In this document: positions 33,841 to 45,294 of the stretch, piece by piece
How the letters are laid out: the number at the start of each line of letters is the position of its first letter
How positions within the stretch are numbered: position 1 is the first letter of the stretch
Assembly: GCA_033439265.1 (NCBI GenBank)
Contig: JAVTVX010000031.1
Span: 13,243,001 to 13,307,000 of the forward strand
Direction of reading: 5' to 3'
DNA from: Dillenia suffruticosa
Taxonomy: Eukaryota; Streptophyta; Magnoliopsida; Dilleniales; Dilleniaceae
DNA: 64,000 nucleotides
Notes under the pieces: model-generated
The model's database searches: none
Told to the model about the DNA's origin: nothing
The model's input: the letters and a program-made list of their open reading frames with translations, nothing else
Translations under genes and position numbers: made by a program

Positions 33841-36800
33841 CTACATCTCCCTCTGACTTAAGGGCCCAAAGCATTTAGGAGGCCATACCTGCAAAGAGAG
33901 AACCGACGGGAAGAAACTTTAGAAGTTCTAAATTTATCCGCAAACTGTCGTCATGGGTTCATCTTTCATATTGCATAAAGAGTTATTCCCATTGTCAAAG
34001 TTTTTGTTTTTCTTTTAATGGCAATTCCAATTGTTACAGTCCATTACTAAATATTCCACATGGCCATCATTCCCTGACCTGCACCCCCGATGCTGCAAAT
34101 TTTAATAGGAAGAAACTCTCAACAACCTCAGACAAAGGTTACTAATCCTTGGCAATCTAATCTTAAGGCAATGTTGGTGGGAGACTCAACTGCAACATTG
34201 CCTGGCAGAAATTATAAACAATTTCCTAATTTAATCTTCTTTCTTTTCGGACAACTCATCTAAACTAGTCAGCAGAAGAACATTATTTGCACAATGGTTT
34301 TCTAGGGGCATTACTAAAAATATAATAAAAGATAAAAAAATCCAGCATTTGATCTTGGAATTCTTCTATTTTCATACAAAATTCTATGAGAAATGAACCA
34401 TAAGATTTTCTTAATAAACTGAAGCTTTATTCACTTACAAAAACCTTGTATACCCTATAAGATATTAAAAGCCATTAACCCCGATGATATTTTGTTGGCC
34501 CAATTTCGAAGACTTAACACAAGAAATCGTAAAACCACATCTATTAAAATACTTTGCCACACATGTAGAGAACAGAGTCACTTGAGTAGGTTGAGACGAT
34601 GGATGAAATGGCTCTTGAGAACCACCTTTCCTTTAACCTAATTACCCATGGATCACTTCCTGCCATTGCAGAAAAGAACATTAATCCTGCTTTTAGTGTT
34701 TTAGTTTAGGGATCATAATGGAGAGGTGGCGGCAGGATATTATCACCCCTACCTCATCTTGATTAATACGTTAGCCCCAGCCTTGGTCAGGTCGAGGTGA
34801 AATTAATCCAGGCCAGTGTCATACTTGTACAAACATAAATCCTGCCACAACCACAAATCCAGGCCAGTGTTGTACAAACATAAATCCCTGCACTCTGCCA
34901 CAACCCACCCTGTCACTGCCTCCTTCCCTTCATCTCTACTTTGTTTTTTTAGTAGAGCCAGTATTTTCGTGACCAATTAGTTCCAACTTCTATAAATAAA
35001 TAAACCACATACAAATCTGGAGAGAATCATAGTAGAATTAGAGAGTAATGTATTCCCTCTATTCCCACACTTAACATCTCACCTGAACAACAATAAAAAG
35101 TTGCAAAATCAGGGGATGGGGGAGGTTGGGTTTGTCCCAGAAAAGTAAAGAAAAGAAAGGAGAAAAATAGAAAAGGGGAAGATAGAGAAAGCTAACTCGC
35201 ACCTTCTTAGTGATTGAAGCTGGCAATTAATGCTGTTGAAAATGGCAATGGTAATGGTCAACAACAATGGAAAGTGAAAAATAATGAGAGAAGGAGAAAA
35301 AGAGATCCCAACAGCATGACACTTGTATGTCTCAAGCAGTGCATGGCCACACTGCAGTTGCCAAGATGAATAGAAGAAAAGGAGCAATAATGATGATGGA
35401 AAAAAGAGGAGTGAGCAACTGCACATCAGTAATAGATGGATACCACAGAATCAGACAACAAAGTGCAATTGTGGTAGGCTGCAGCATGTGTCTAGAAACA
35501 TTGTGAGTGTTGAGTGGCTACTGAGTGAGTGAAAGGAAATGTTGGAACCAAAAAGTAGAGAAATTAAAGAGTATATACTTATTATTAAATTTTCAAGAAA
35601 AAAAATTTCACAAACGGGATGGGAAATGAAAGTAGCAACCTCTCCCCAACCACAAATTAAAAATCTTATCAACTTGGCCAATAATGACTTGAAACAGCTC
35701 TGATTGAGGTTGTATCAGTCGGTTTCCTACAAGTCTAGTTGAAATGGCATCACTACTTCCATTAGCGAAATTCTGAATCAAATGGGACCAAATGTCATTC
35801 AGGGTCAAATCTTTTGTCAACATAATCAAGTTATTTAAGAAAAACTATGAACATTGACAGAATCTCAATCAAATGGATCATTTCAGAGAGAACTGATCCT
35901 TAAAAAGCATAGAGTGGACCGATTTAGGACTGCTGACATGATGGAAGAGGCAATGATAAAGAAGGGGATTTCTTCAATTGATGGTTACTGAATTTAAAGC
36001 ACCAAGGAGGTGCAACATTTACACCTAAATAAGTGAAAACAAACCTACAAAAAAGATCACATCCGCTACCATTCCAAAAGACTTAGAAGAGGACAAAATG
36101 TGAAGGGATCTACACAAACATTGAGAAAAGAACAAGAGGAAAATCCTCAAGAATTCTAGAAATCCTTTCTCCACACAAGCTAAAAGATAACCAGAGGGAT
36201 CAAAATAAAAGTCCTATTTGCTGCACAACCCTTCAGCGCACTCCTAACCCACAGTTTAGATCACATATTCTTTGGAGGTGCCCCGATGTCATGTCCCAAG
36301 ACAATGATGCAATAAGTGATCAACAAGCTCCACATCCCTTTTGCAAAGAACACACCTATTTACCAAAGAGATCCATCGTCTTTGAAGGTTATCCTGGGTG
36401 AAGATTCTTAACAAAGAAAGCCACCTTTTGGGCATGTGGGAGTCTTCTATATTGCTCTCCAATAGAAAGCCTCTACACAATCCGAGAAGTTATCATTCCT
36501 AACAAACCAGTAGTAGCTTTGAGTTCAGACATCCCACTTCTATTGCCTTCTCAAAGTGCTCTTGCCCAGTTCTCTTCAGCTTGAGCAATTTGAATCTATT
36601 ACAAAATCTTGAAGAATTTGAGATGTCCTTCCAATTCCCAGTCATTGGCATGCCTCACAAACTTAACATTCCACTACCCTAGACCCACCATTTCACTCCA
36701 GGAGAAATTTTACCCCTTTCTCCTTGTATCAAGCCGTCTGAAATAAATCCTAAAAAGGGTCCTCCCACACAAAACATCACTCCAGAAGAATCTAGCACTA

Positions 36801-39180
36801 GCCCTAACCTTGAAGCATACTTCCTGGGCAAAGGCATGTTACTTTTTTTCTTAATGGTTTCCATATCGCCGCATCATAAGGCCAAGAAACCTTTTTCTCA
36901 TTCAACCACTTCTCTCTGCAAGGTCCCTTTCTACCATAAATCTTCAAAGGCCCTGCCCTAACAAGGTATCATTGAATCCCACAAGTAACCTAATACTCAA
37001 CTCAACCATGTACATAAGCTTCTTCATCACTTCCGACTTAAGTTATATGATTTAATTAAGCAAATCTAGCGTTTTCCCTGACCCCCATCGCCCCACAAAA
37101 ATCTTCTTTGGATTCTCATAGTTTTCTAAGGCGGGAACAGGGGAAAAGAGACATCAGAGAATGAGGATTCCAATGGAGATTTTTTTTTTTCTTTTTTCCT
37201 CTTATTTTAACTTTGTTTTTGGGGCACCGGCAGTCAGGGGGCTGCTCTTAACTTTTTTCTAGCATGAAGACTGGTGTCAGTAGGATTTCCTAATCACTTT
37301 TGTTTAACCGCAAACCATGTAGACGCAGATTCTCATTTTCTAGTCAGATAATGTTGTGGTAAGTGAACCTGTCCTTAGACTTGAACAAACCGGAAGCTCA
37401 AAAGATTTCTTTTTCAATTTACTCCACAAGAGAGGGGTTGATGACAGAAGGAATGGATAGGATGATTTCCAAGGCAACTGGAACCAAGGGTAAGCAATGT
37501 GGTTTGAATTGCAATCTTAACTAGAAACTAAATTAGCAGTGCAAAACTGTATTCTGATAAAAAAAATGAATTAAAATGGGCTTATCTATAGTTTCGACTT
37601 TAGTGAACTTGAAAAGATATTGACCAGCAGTCCTCCAAGAATGATGTGCAATAATTAGGTTTATACAATGTTCATGGCACCAGGTAAAGGAGTCTGGTGC
37701 AGTTTTGTGTTGGCACCCAAATGCCAAATTTTGACAAAATTTCCTCTGAGATGAAGTGTCTGACACTCGTGCCTGTTTCCCATGTTGTGTCCAATTGACA
37801 CAGGTACAGACAAAGCGAAGCAGCCGTGTAACATGAGAATTTTTACAACAATAATTGAAAATTGGCATATGCTTTCACAACAAAAACAAATATCCAGGAA
37901 GAAAATGCAACACATCCTTTTTTATTACTGCTACCAACCAAGTTCAAAATGGCAACTTAATGCTTAGAATAAAAGACTTTTTGAATACGTCAAGATAAAA
38001 GATATATATAACAAGAAAATAAGATATTTCTCCGGTTTGAATACTAATGCACATTAATCATGGAGCTTTTTCATGACTAACATGACAAACATATATTGGA
38101 CAAAACTTCCTAGCCCCTGCTTTTAAATTGGCATATGCTTTCACAACAAAAACAAATATCCAGGAAGAAAATGCAACACATCCTTTTTTATTACTGCTAC
38201 CAAGTTCAAAATGAGCAACTTAATGCTTAGAATAAAAGACTTTTTGAATACGTCTAGATAAAAGATATATATAACAAGAAAATAAGATAATTTCTCCAGT
38301 TTGAATACTGATGCACATTAGTCATGGAGTTTTTTCATGACTAACATGACAAACATATATTGGGCAAAACTTCCTAGCCCCTGCTTTTGGTGCTTGCTTG
38401 CCACATCAATGAAAAAGTCATTAAATGACACGGATCATGATATATGACATTTTCGCTTTGAGGGATCACAAATAGCATTTTCTACATTAAAGATAGATTT
38501 AGAATACTCACTCTCCAAATCGCTCTTCCTATAATAAGACCATAAGGAATAGCACCAAAGACCCTCGAATCCCTAGAGTTGTATTTGTTATCTCCTCGTA
38601 CCCAAGTATGGCCTTCCGGTACCTACAAGAAAACAAGGACAGAAGAAAACCCATTACCACTGATACGAAAAAAATTTTATCAAATAACCTTGATCCGAGC
38701 TAGTAAAGAATACATGTCTCCAAGAAAAATTCAATGCTAAAACCTGGGAAATTGCTTTGGAATGGTTTTGAGCCCAAATATAACCTAGTGTCCTTGCCTA
38801 GTGCACTAATGAGATACATACAGAATAAGTCAACCACGTAATTTACAACATGAAAGGCAGCATAACATCATTGGTCAAAATATTGCTAAATGGTAAGTAC
38901 ATGTAATATTTTGTAAAATGAGAGTCAGAATTTTTGTAGTATTTTGATTCTCAATTTTCAAATCAACCAAAAGCGTATAATAGTACATGTAGCAATATTG
39001 AAACGTTGGACTCTCAAAATATTACAGAATGAGAGTCAGCAAAACCTTCACATATCTTAAAATTCTTTTGGTTGATTTGAAAAATATTTGTACTGATTCG
39101 AAAGAATTCAATCGAATGACTTTTGAGCGCATATAGCATTATTCTCCTCATATTGCACATGCGCGATAACACCTAAGGTT

Positions 39181-39216
<36 letters not shown>

Positions 39217-39715
39217 GCACACAAAAGCAAAAAAATGGAAATTGAAATGATAAGTGAAAAAAGCCAAAGATGAATGATTTCATACAACAACAGTTTCAGA
39301 TTTTTCAGTGTGGTTGGGATCCACAGAGTAGGTAACAGCATCACCCTCCAACGCAGTCAAACGCTTGGTGAGGAACTGTCTAGGGTTTTGAGGATCCCGG
39401 AATATAACAATGTCTCCCGGAGCAAGTTTTCCGAATCGAGTTGACAGTCTCTCAACAAAAAGAAGATTACCAGTAAGATCAATTGCGGGGACCATACTCG
39501 GACCAACTGCCTGCAAAAAAGAAGAAGAGGAAATTAGTGAAATCAGGGATTGTAGAAGAAATTGGGCGAAATAAGAGTTCAGGGTTTACGAGAACGGGGG
39601 AGACGAGGTATTGGTCGGTGACGTGGATGAAGCAGAGGAATTTCGCAACAATGAATGAATTTTTAGCTGCATCTTTGATTATGCTTGTCCATGGCACTGA
39701 ATTCCAGAAACTCAT
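33841..39715 (-). CDS. IMP1: Mitochondrial inner membrane protease subunit 1-like (S26 peptidase)
   Basis: Four exons on the minus strand: 39590-39715, 39286-39510, 38512-38622, 33841-33888. All introns are GT-AG, phase 0 throughout, totalling 510 nt (169 aa), the usual IMP1 length. It is a signal-peptidase-type Ser/Lys protease that matures proteins sorted to the intermembrane space and acts in the mitochondrial inner membrane. The N-terminal hydrophobic stretch AKFLCFIHV is the anchor region. The nucleophile is Ser47 in GPSM and the general-base Lys is Lys91 in LTKRL, 44 residues apart as in yeast Imp1. The conserved GDN (127-129) and DSR box follow, then VWPPKCFGPL at the C terminus. Exon 4 encodes only VWPP onward and lies 4.6 kb away; it was placed because exon 3 ends at a strong AGA|GTGAGT donor and the missing VWPP motif follows a CTCTTTGCAG acceptor. 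Reading through that donor would give a truncated end lacking VWPP. Confidence 0.88.
33889..36279. other. IMP1 intron 3, part without recognised features
   Basis: This part lies between the last IMP1 exon and the LINE remnant. No protein similarity was recognised. Phrases with AATCCAGGCCAGTGT recur at about 34807 and 34857. Confidence 0.5.
36280..36980 (-). mobile_element. LINE remnant (zf-RVT region) in IMP1 intron 3
   Basis: Minus-strand translation gives NLQRRWISLVNRCVLCKRD then VELVDHLLHHC (36289-36430), the zf-RVT domain of plant LINE retrotransposons with its C..C..H..C pattern largely kept. Upstream on that strand, pieces such as FFWSDVLCGRTLF and FVRHANDWELEG match the stretch between RT and zf-RVT. 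Stops and frameshifts show it is dead. It lies in the same orientation as the host gene. Confidence 0.75.
37861..38388. repeat. Tandem duplication, about 2 x 266 bp, in IMP1 intron 3
   Basis: ATTGGCATATGCTTTCACAA begins at 37861 and again at 38127. The two copies stay nearly identical through CCTAGCCCCTGCTTTT, with a few substitutions and small indels (ACCAACCAAGTT versus ACCAAGTT). It is a recent segmental tandem duplication. Confidence 0.93.
38954..39084. repeat. Inverted repeat, 20-bp arms, IMP1 intron 2
   Basis: ATTTTCAAATCAACCAAAAG (38954-38973) is the exact reverse complement of 39065-39084, with a 91-nt spacer. Related AATGAGAGTCAG phrases occur as direct repeats at about 38920 and 39029. 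It could be a small decayed foldback element or a hairpin in the pre-mRNA. Confidence 0.7.
39186..39214. repeat. (CT)n microsatellite in IMP1 intron 2
   Basis: About 14 CT repeats, read as GA on the IMP1 sense strand. Another CT-rich block at 39716-39748 lies directly upstream of the IMP1 start codon, in its leader. Confidence 0.9.
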
Positions 39716-39749
39716 CTCTCTCTTTCTCTCTCTCTCTATCTCTCTCTCC

Positions 39750-41680
39750 CCGAAAATCACTTGGTTCTTGTTCTAATGGCGCGAGGGAGGGGGTTGGGGT
39801 ATTTTTATTTTTTATTTTTTATTTTTTATTTTTAACCCTGGGGTTTGACTCAGGGCGAAGGGTAATTTTGACTTTTGGGTTGAAGGTGATTATAGCTTCA
39901 CTTGCGTATTTTCAAACAAAATAAAGCTACGAAAAACCTCCGATAATGTTGGACAATGAATGCTTTCAATAAAACTAGTTCGAGATACAATGCCACCAAG
40001 ATCTCGGTACTCTTGAAATTCAGAGTTTAAATCTAATTTATAGATTTTATTTATAAAATTAATATAAATATATTTAAATTATCAAAAATCTTATGATTAC
40101 TTATATTTTGATGAAATTATAGTTACAGTCCTATAAAATTACGTGTTAATACTCATCTTTTAACTTTATTATCCCCTCTTATGAAGTGCCCTGTTTGATT
40201 GAACTTTTAAAATTGAGCAAAAATAAAAGTAAAGGATGAATTTGGAATATTACTAATTCATGATGAAAATTTCATGTTCATACACTCTGGGAGAATCGAG
40301 TACTAAATTTTTTTATAAATATATTATTAAATTGATGAGTGTCAATTTGGTACTCACAATTGAGCATTAAATTTCTCATTTAATACAACTAAAATTTTTG
40401 CTTACAAAAATTTCCCCTTCCATCTTATATCGTCTTTGTAGAGGAAAATGCTGCGAGGCAAGCGGAGCATGCATTGGATCTACCATTGTTATCCTGATAG
40501 GCTATCTTAGAAGACGACTCACCACCTTCTCACAGAGCAAAGTCTTTACTAGACACATCCGGTTGAGGATGTGCCAAGTCAGGACGGGCTCCAAGAGGCC
40601 CTAGCACAAAGGTCACGTTATGAGTCCCTCGATTGCAATCTGGCCATGACATCCGTGATTGTGCCTTTCTTCAGCCACTAGACGGTGACAACTTTGCTCC
40701 AACCAGAACAAAATTAATTCCTGTCATTCCAAGTTTTATCATTTACGGAGGAAAGATTCTCATACTTTTCCTATGTCTGCCTACTGGCAATCTAGTCTTG
40801 ATTTTATTTCCAGGATCTGCCGGTCTCTGTAAATACCACCATGCATGTTCATGACCCCAAAAGGCAACCGTTGGAAGCACGGTAGACAACAGTAGAATGA
40901 CAGGTATACAAAACCCTGTATAATCATGCACTAATTAGTAAATTTTGATCAAGAAAAGTGTAATCAGGTGAGTCTATACCATGGCATAATCCAGGGACTT
41001 GAATTCCAATACCACAAACCCCGTCCTAGCACTGTGGCAATGCTAAGGGAGGGGCCGGATGAACACCATTGGTGTAAGAACATGATCGTTGTCTCTCTTT
41101 CTTAGCACAGGAGTAGGAAACAATGAATACACCTTCTGCTTTGAGCCCAAGTAATGCTCACATAAAGTTGATCACTAAAGCTTGGGCATTCAACAAATGA
41201 CCTATCCATACCTTAAAGAGCCAACCCTATATAATATATACATACATTCTGAATTGATGCTAAATACTGAAGAAATGCAGAAATGCACATATAAGACGGG
41301 ACAAAGTGGCTGATTTATATATCACAGTAGGTTTGTGACAATGGTGTTTAAAGTTAGCAATCTGCAAAGTACGATAACAATAAAGTGCCATAATAAGAAA
41401 ATAGAGGTTATTCATATTACACAGCTAGCTCCCACAGCTCATTGAAAAACATAACCAGAACACAGATGCTTGAGGGCATTTATGGTAGACACCCTATGAA
41501 ACAGTAAGAAACAGCTACTATAAGCAACAGCATAAGCTGATACCATTGTCTAGATATTTCAGAAGCCAACCTGGAGAGAGAGAGAGAGAGAGACAGAGAC
41601 AGAGAGAGTCCAGTTTTATCATGGAATACTAATTTCATGGTTAAATCAAAGAGAGTTCAACTTTGTTACCATGGTCGAGC
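39750..41680. other. Intergenic region between IMP1 5' end and bHLH 3' end
   Basis: It contains the IMP1 promoter side (39750-40000) and the 3' flank of the bHLH gene. Moderately GC-rich sequence at 40430-40940 has short open frames on both strands, but I recognise no protein. A GA tract lies at 41577-41608. Confidence 0.5.
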
Positions 41681-42412
41681 CTAGTTCACCGGATTCCCTA
41701 CCCCAAGCTTTTGTGCTTCCCCTTTGAGAGACTTGAGATATCTAACCGCTTCATCAAGAACCGCAGCTGTATTCATTTGGTCAGCACCAGGTACAATTCC
41801 TCTCAGAGTCTTCAGCATCTTGTTCATTTTCTGCCGCTTCTGCTCACTGTTGCAGCTAGTGCCACTGCTAGAAGATTTGTGTACAGACGACGAAGAAAAC
41901 CTATTCTTCTTGGGTTTGGAAGCATAGTTGCAGCAACTATCAGGAGAACTGCTTAGGTAGTTACCATGAGTTCTTGCCGTGCTAACCTCCTCCTCATCAT
42001 ACTCTTCTTGGTCTTCCTCTTCCAGGCTCAACAAAGCATCAATATCTTCCAAATCCTCTTGTGCTGAAGAGGAGATTTCTCGATCATCTTTTTTGTCATC
42101 CTTACCAACAAAATTATCGTGTACATAATTCCCAACAATATTTAAACCAGGAGAATCAAATCTATGAGCAATTGCTGGGTGGATCATAATCTGGCTCCTA
42201 TTCTCAGTCTGATCAAAGATAATAAAGTTCCTTGGGCAAACTTCTGATGGTTGAAATTCCAGTGCGGGGACTGGAGCTGAGTACCTCACAGGAGGAGGTA
42301 GAATGGCATCAAAGTTGGATGCAGCAGTAGCATTATACATGTAACCATTTGCCACATGATTCGCAATTGGGAGCACTCCGTTTCTTGAGGAGAATTGTTT
42401 GCCAGTCTGCAT
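41681..42412 (-). CDS. BHLH144: bHLH144-like transcription factor, SAC51 family
   Basis: A 243-aa single-exon frame. An N-terminal block EVCPRNFIIFDQTENRSQIM (residues 58-77) and HPAIAHRFDSPGLN are characteristic of this family. An acidic region (about 118-142: DIDALLSLEEEDQEEYDEEE) and STARTHGNY then precede a C-terminal helix-loop-helix (about 190-236: KRQKMNKMLKTLRGIVPG, MNTAAVLDEAVRYLKSLK). The basic part lacks the usual DNA-contacting Glu/Arg pattern, as in other atypical members. Arabidopsis SAC51/SACL proteins act in thermospermine control of xylem development, antagonising the LHW-type heterodimers. The conserved uORF in the leader confirms the family. The exact SACL member is inferred from overall resemblance to tree proteins named bHLH144. 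Confidence 0.93.
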   Translation of the reverse strand: MQTGKQFSSRNGVLPIANHVANGYMYNATAASNFDAILPPPVRYSAPVPALEFQPSEVCPRNFIIFDQTENRSQIMIHPAIAHRFDSPGLNIVGNYVHDNFVGKDDKKDDREISSSAQEDLEDIDALLSLEEEDQEEYDEEEVSTARTHGNYLSSSPDSCCNYASKPKKNRFSSSSVHKSSSSGTSCNSEQKRQKMNKMLKTLRGIVPGADQMNTAAVLDEAVRYLKSLKGEAQKLGVGNPVN

Positions 42413-42685
42413 GTGTAGTACTATTGAAAAGACGAGCTCACCAGAGAGATATATCTGCAGCTATTAAGTTGGCAACTTCGATTTTGTCGGACAAAGTTTC
42501 TAGGCTGATGACAAGACTAAATACTATATTTATTACAAAGGCATTAGACGTGAAGAAAGAGCCCTCTAACCCAAACAAACCCTTAGTGAAATCAAGTGTT
42601 TTGTCTCATTGACTGCCATCTTACACATGATCACACATATAAATGGCAGTTATCCTAATCCCCCCAAAAAACTTGTAATGGAAGA

Positions 42686-43434
42686 CTACGTCACAGGTTT
42701 CAGCAACTGACGGAAATACTCTGCCTGCAAAGAGGGAAAAAAGAAAAAGAAAGGAGCACATGAGTACAAAAATCTTGGTCAAAAGATAGATGTAAGGTGT
42801 GGAGAAAATGCCATCAGGAATAGGAAAATAAGAGTTTGACAACCACAACTAAGGTACAGATACCACATTCTCCAAAAGGGTATTAAGGGAGAATCAGCAT
42901 ATTAAGGGAGAATCACTAGCTGGATCACACTAAAATAGACATTCGTCAATACAAAAACCATCTCTTGCCTCAACACACTCAAGGCCTATCACTGAGCAAT
43001 ATAAGATAACTTCATCCTTCAAAGTGTTAGCATAATATAAGGTTCAGGAAAAGAGCCACATCTAATGGAGGTACAAGGCCTATCACTAAGTCTAGAATAG
43101 CTACATGAGTATAAGAAACAACAGGGCAGCCAATACTTTTACTATTTATTCCAAGGACAATCAATTCATGCTTGCATATTTTATTATCTAGATACGTAGG
43201 TCAAATTTTTTATTAAAGCAGTGACACTTGAAATGACAACAACATAAATTAGAAATTTTAGGCCTCTTCCATGCACCGATCAAAATAAATCCAAAACATT
43301 TATTTTACAATGTTAGCTAAAGCAAATCAAATTGAATTAACCATGTAATTGTTTTATGATTTAAGAGTAAATCCAATGAACATAGTCTCTTTGAAACAAG
43401 ATAAGACAAACTGCTTGTACTAATACAACCATAA

Positions 43435-43502
<68 letters not shown>

Positions 43503-43661
43503 GGCCATAGTACAGTTAATATTATAAAGCTGCATGGAAAAGAGCAGGTTTACCTGGCAAACTTGCATTAATTCGTAATGAGCAAAAATCCCAACAGTCA
43601 TTTTAATCTCGCCAACTTCCTTCACCGCTCGATATCTCTTCAGTGTTACCCCAATGCACAT
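42686..43661 (-). CDS. Conserved peptide uORF in the bHLH leader, split by an intron
   Basis: Two leader exons join in phase: 43554-43661 (36 codons from ATG, donor CAG|GTAAAC) and 42686-42724 (acceptor CTTTGCAG|GCAGAG, 12 codons and stop). The 48-aa peptide ends VCQAEYFRQLLKPVT, closely matching the conserved C terminus of the SAC51-family uORF. In Arabidopsis this uORF represses translation of the main ORF, and thermospermine relieves the repression. The stop lies 273 nt before the bHLH ATG. The 829-bp intron includes a 60-bp AG tract. The CQ|AEYF splice restores the motif exactly, which makes the intron convincing. Confidence 0.88.
43440..43500. repeat. (AG)30 microsatellite in the uORF intron
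   Basis: An uninterrupted AG run of about 60 nt on the plus strand, CT on the bHLH sense strand. It lies about 50 nt downstream of the uORF 5' donor site. Confidence 0.95.
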
Positions 43662-43805
43662 TCTCACACCAACCACCTCAAGAGAAATATGGAAAGCTAA
43701 AATAATTCTTTCTCAAAATTATAAACGTCCGCCTACAAAAATAAAGCAAACCCAAAACTCTTCATGAAATAATTAGTGAAAATGGCAAAACAACAAACTA
43801 CAATA

Positions 43806-43806
<1 letters not shown>

Positions 43807-43843
<37 letters not shown>
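43807..43843. repeat. (AG)18 microsatellite in the bHLH leader
   Basis: A second uninterrupted AG run, upstream of the uORF exon on the bHLH sense strand, in the preceding leader intron. Confidence 0.93.
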
Positions 43844-43845
<2 letters not shown>

Positions 43846-44679
43846 AAATAAGAACAGCATGATCTTGTACTCTGAACAATGCCAATACACAAATTAGATA
43901 AAAATTTACTTGAATCTTTCCTTAATATCCGCGCGCCCCAGAAGCCAAAATCCTCGATTTAATCCCTAGATACACTTATTGCATTAATATTTACCATTTT
44001 TAAACGCAACGGAAAATTTTTTTTCCATCCAATCGTACTGTTTGCGAAGATATAATTTCAGCCTCGCTCAAAGTTACTTAGCATGGGAAAAATTATTTGA
44101 AAAAAAAATCTGTCAATTAGCTCAAAGATTCTTTTCTAAATATATGTGTGTGCACTGTGACAAAACTGTGACCGCAGTAGTGAGAAACAATACCAAATGT
44201 ACCCAAAAGCAGGCAACTTAAAAAAGATAAAAAATAAATAAAAAAATAAAAAATAAAAAACACAAAAGCAAACCCCAATTCTGTTAAAAACAAAAACTGA
44301 TTTTCAGAGAGAGAAGGAGAGAGAGAGATCTCACCCTCAAATCGAATAAATTACAGAATCACACGAAAGAACACCACCAAGCGAACAATCTTCGAGCTGT
44401 ACTTTGCAAAAGAAGACATCCACGGCATGTTTAATACTTCAATTCCAAATAACCACGCAAAGATTACAATTTCCCCAAATTTTCCGACTGCAAACAAAAA
44501 AAAAGGGAAAAAGAGCTTAGATCCAGAATAGCCTAAATGAAAGATCAACAAAAACCCAAATACAATTTCATCGCGACAGCAAATTAACAAAAACGATAGC
44601 TCAGAAGATGAATATTTTTGACAGATCAGGACCAATACAAGCACAAATTTAACAAGACTATAGGGAAATGAAAGAAAAC

Positions 44680-44830
44680 CTGGGGTTTGTGAGATGAACA
44701 GCGATAGGCAGTCAACTTTGATCGGACGAATTTCAGAGATCGGCGTCTAGAGAGAGAACTGAAGGCGAGAGGCAAGAGAGAGATGGGGAAGCGGTGGGAG
44801 AGAGACGGTGTGTAGGGGGTATTTAATTGG
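44680..44830 (-). promoter_or_regulatory. bHLH144 core promoter and first leader exon
   Basis: On the minus strand a TATA-like AATTAAATA (about 44820-44828) is followed by a CT-rich leader (CCGTCTCTCTCCCACC and further) that ends at a strong ACCCCAG|GTTTTC donor at 44680. The exon is noncoding. The next leader exon would be the one carrying the uORF start, with an acceptor near 43677. Position and composition are those of a plant leader, but no transcript data are available. Confidence 0.5.
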
Positions 44831-44869
44831 GGGATTATTGGCTTCTGTGCTGATAGTGCAGACACAAAG

Positions 44870-45294
44870 AGTCAAACACAGAGAATTGTGGCCGTTGGAT
44901 TGGGTCTCGGAAATGCTTTCCGTCTATTGCGGATGGGATTTCCTCCGTCAGATGTTTTCGAAGCACGCGTGATACAAAGCGGGCCCCACGAGGTTTGACA
45001 AAAGCGTGCCCCTGTCAGTGCAAAATATTTTTAAAATAAAATAATGAAAAAAAAAAAAAGAAATATCTTTCTCAATTTTGGATTTCAGCTCTTTAATTTC
45101 TCTATTTAAGACATTTAATGAATTTATACAAATATTTAGTACAATAAGGGTTTTTTTTTTTTTTTTACAAAAAAATATAGAACCGATAGAAAGAAAAACT
45201 GAAAAAAAAAAAATTTATTAAAAAAATCTCTAAAAAATGTAGACCGAACGACAAAAAAATATATCACTATAACATACATTTAAGGGGAGGAAGC
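44870..45294. other. bHLH144 upstream region
   Basis: This is the promoter-proximal DNA between the leader and the gypsy insertion. It contains GC-rich stretches (around 44880-45020), then A/T runs. No specific binding site is asserted. Confidence 0.5.

Noticed and set aside
40398-40931. Short open frames on both strands between IMP1 and the bHLH gene
   Set aside because: There is no domain, splice context or family similarity I can support, so the region was left as intergenic.
43317-43676. Open frame continuing past the uORF donor through the AG tract (119 codons)
   Set aside because: The downstream part is intron, with a Ser/Leu repeat encoded by the microsatellite. The conserved peptide is restored by splicing at 43554, and the upstream limit starts with GTG, not ATG.
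44626-44865. 79-codon minus-strand frame overlapping the bHLH promoter and leader
   Set aside because: It crosses the likely donor at 44680 and the TATA-like site and has no recognised domain. It is better explained as the noncoding first exon.
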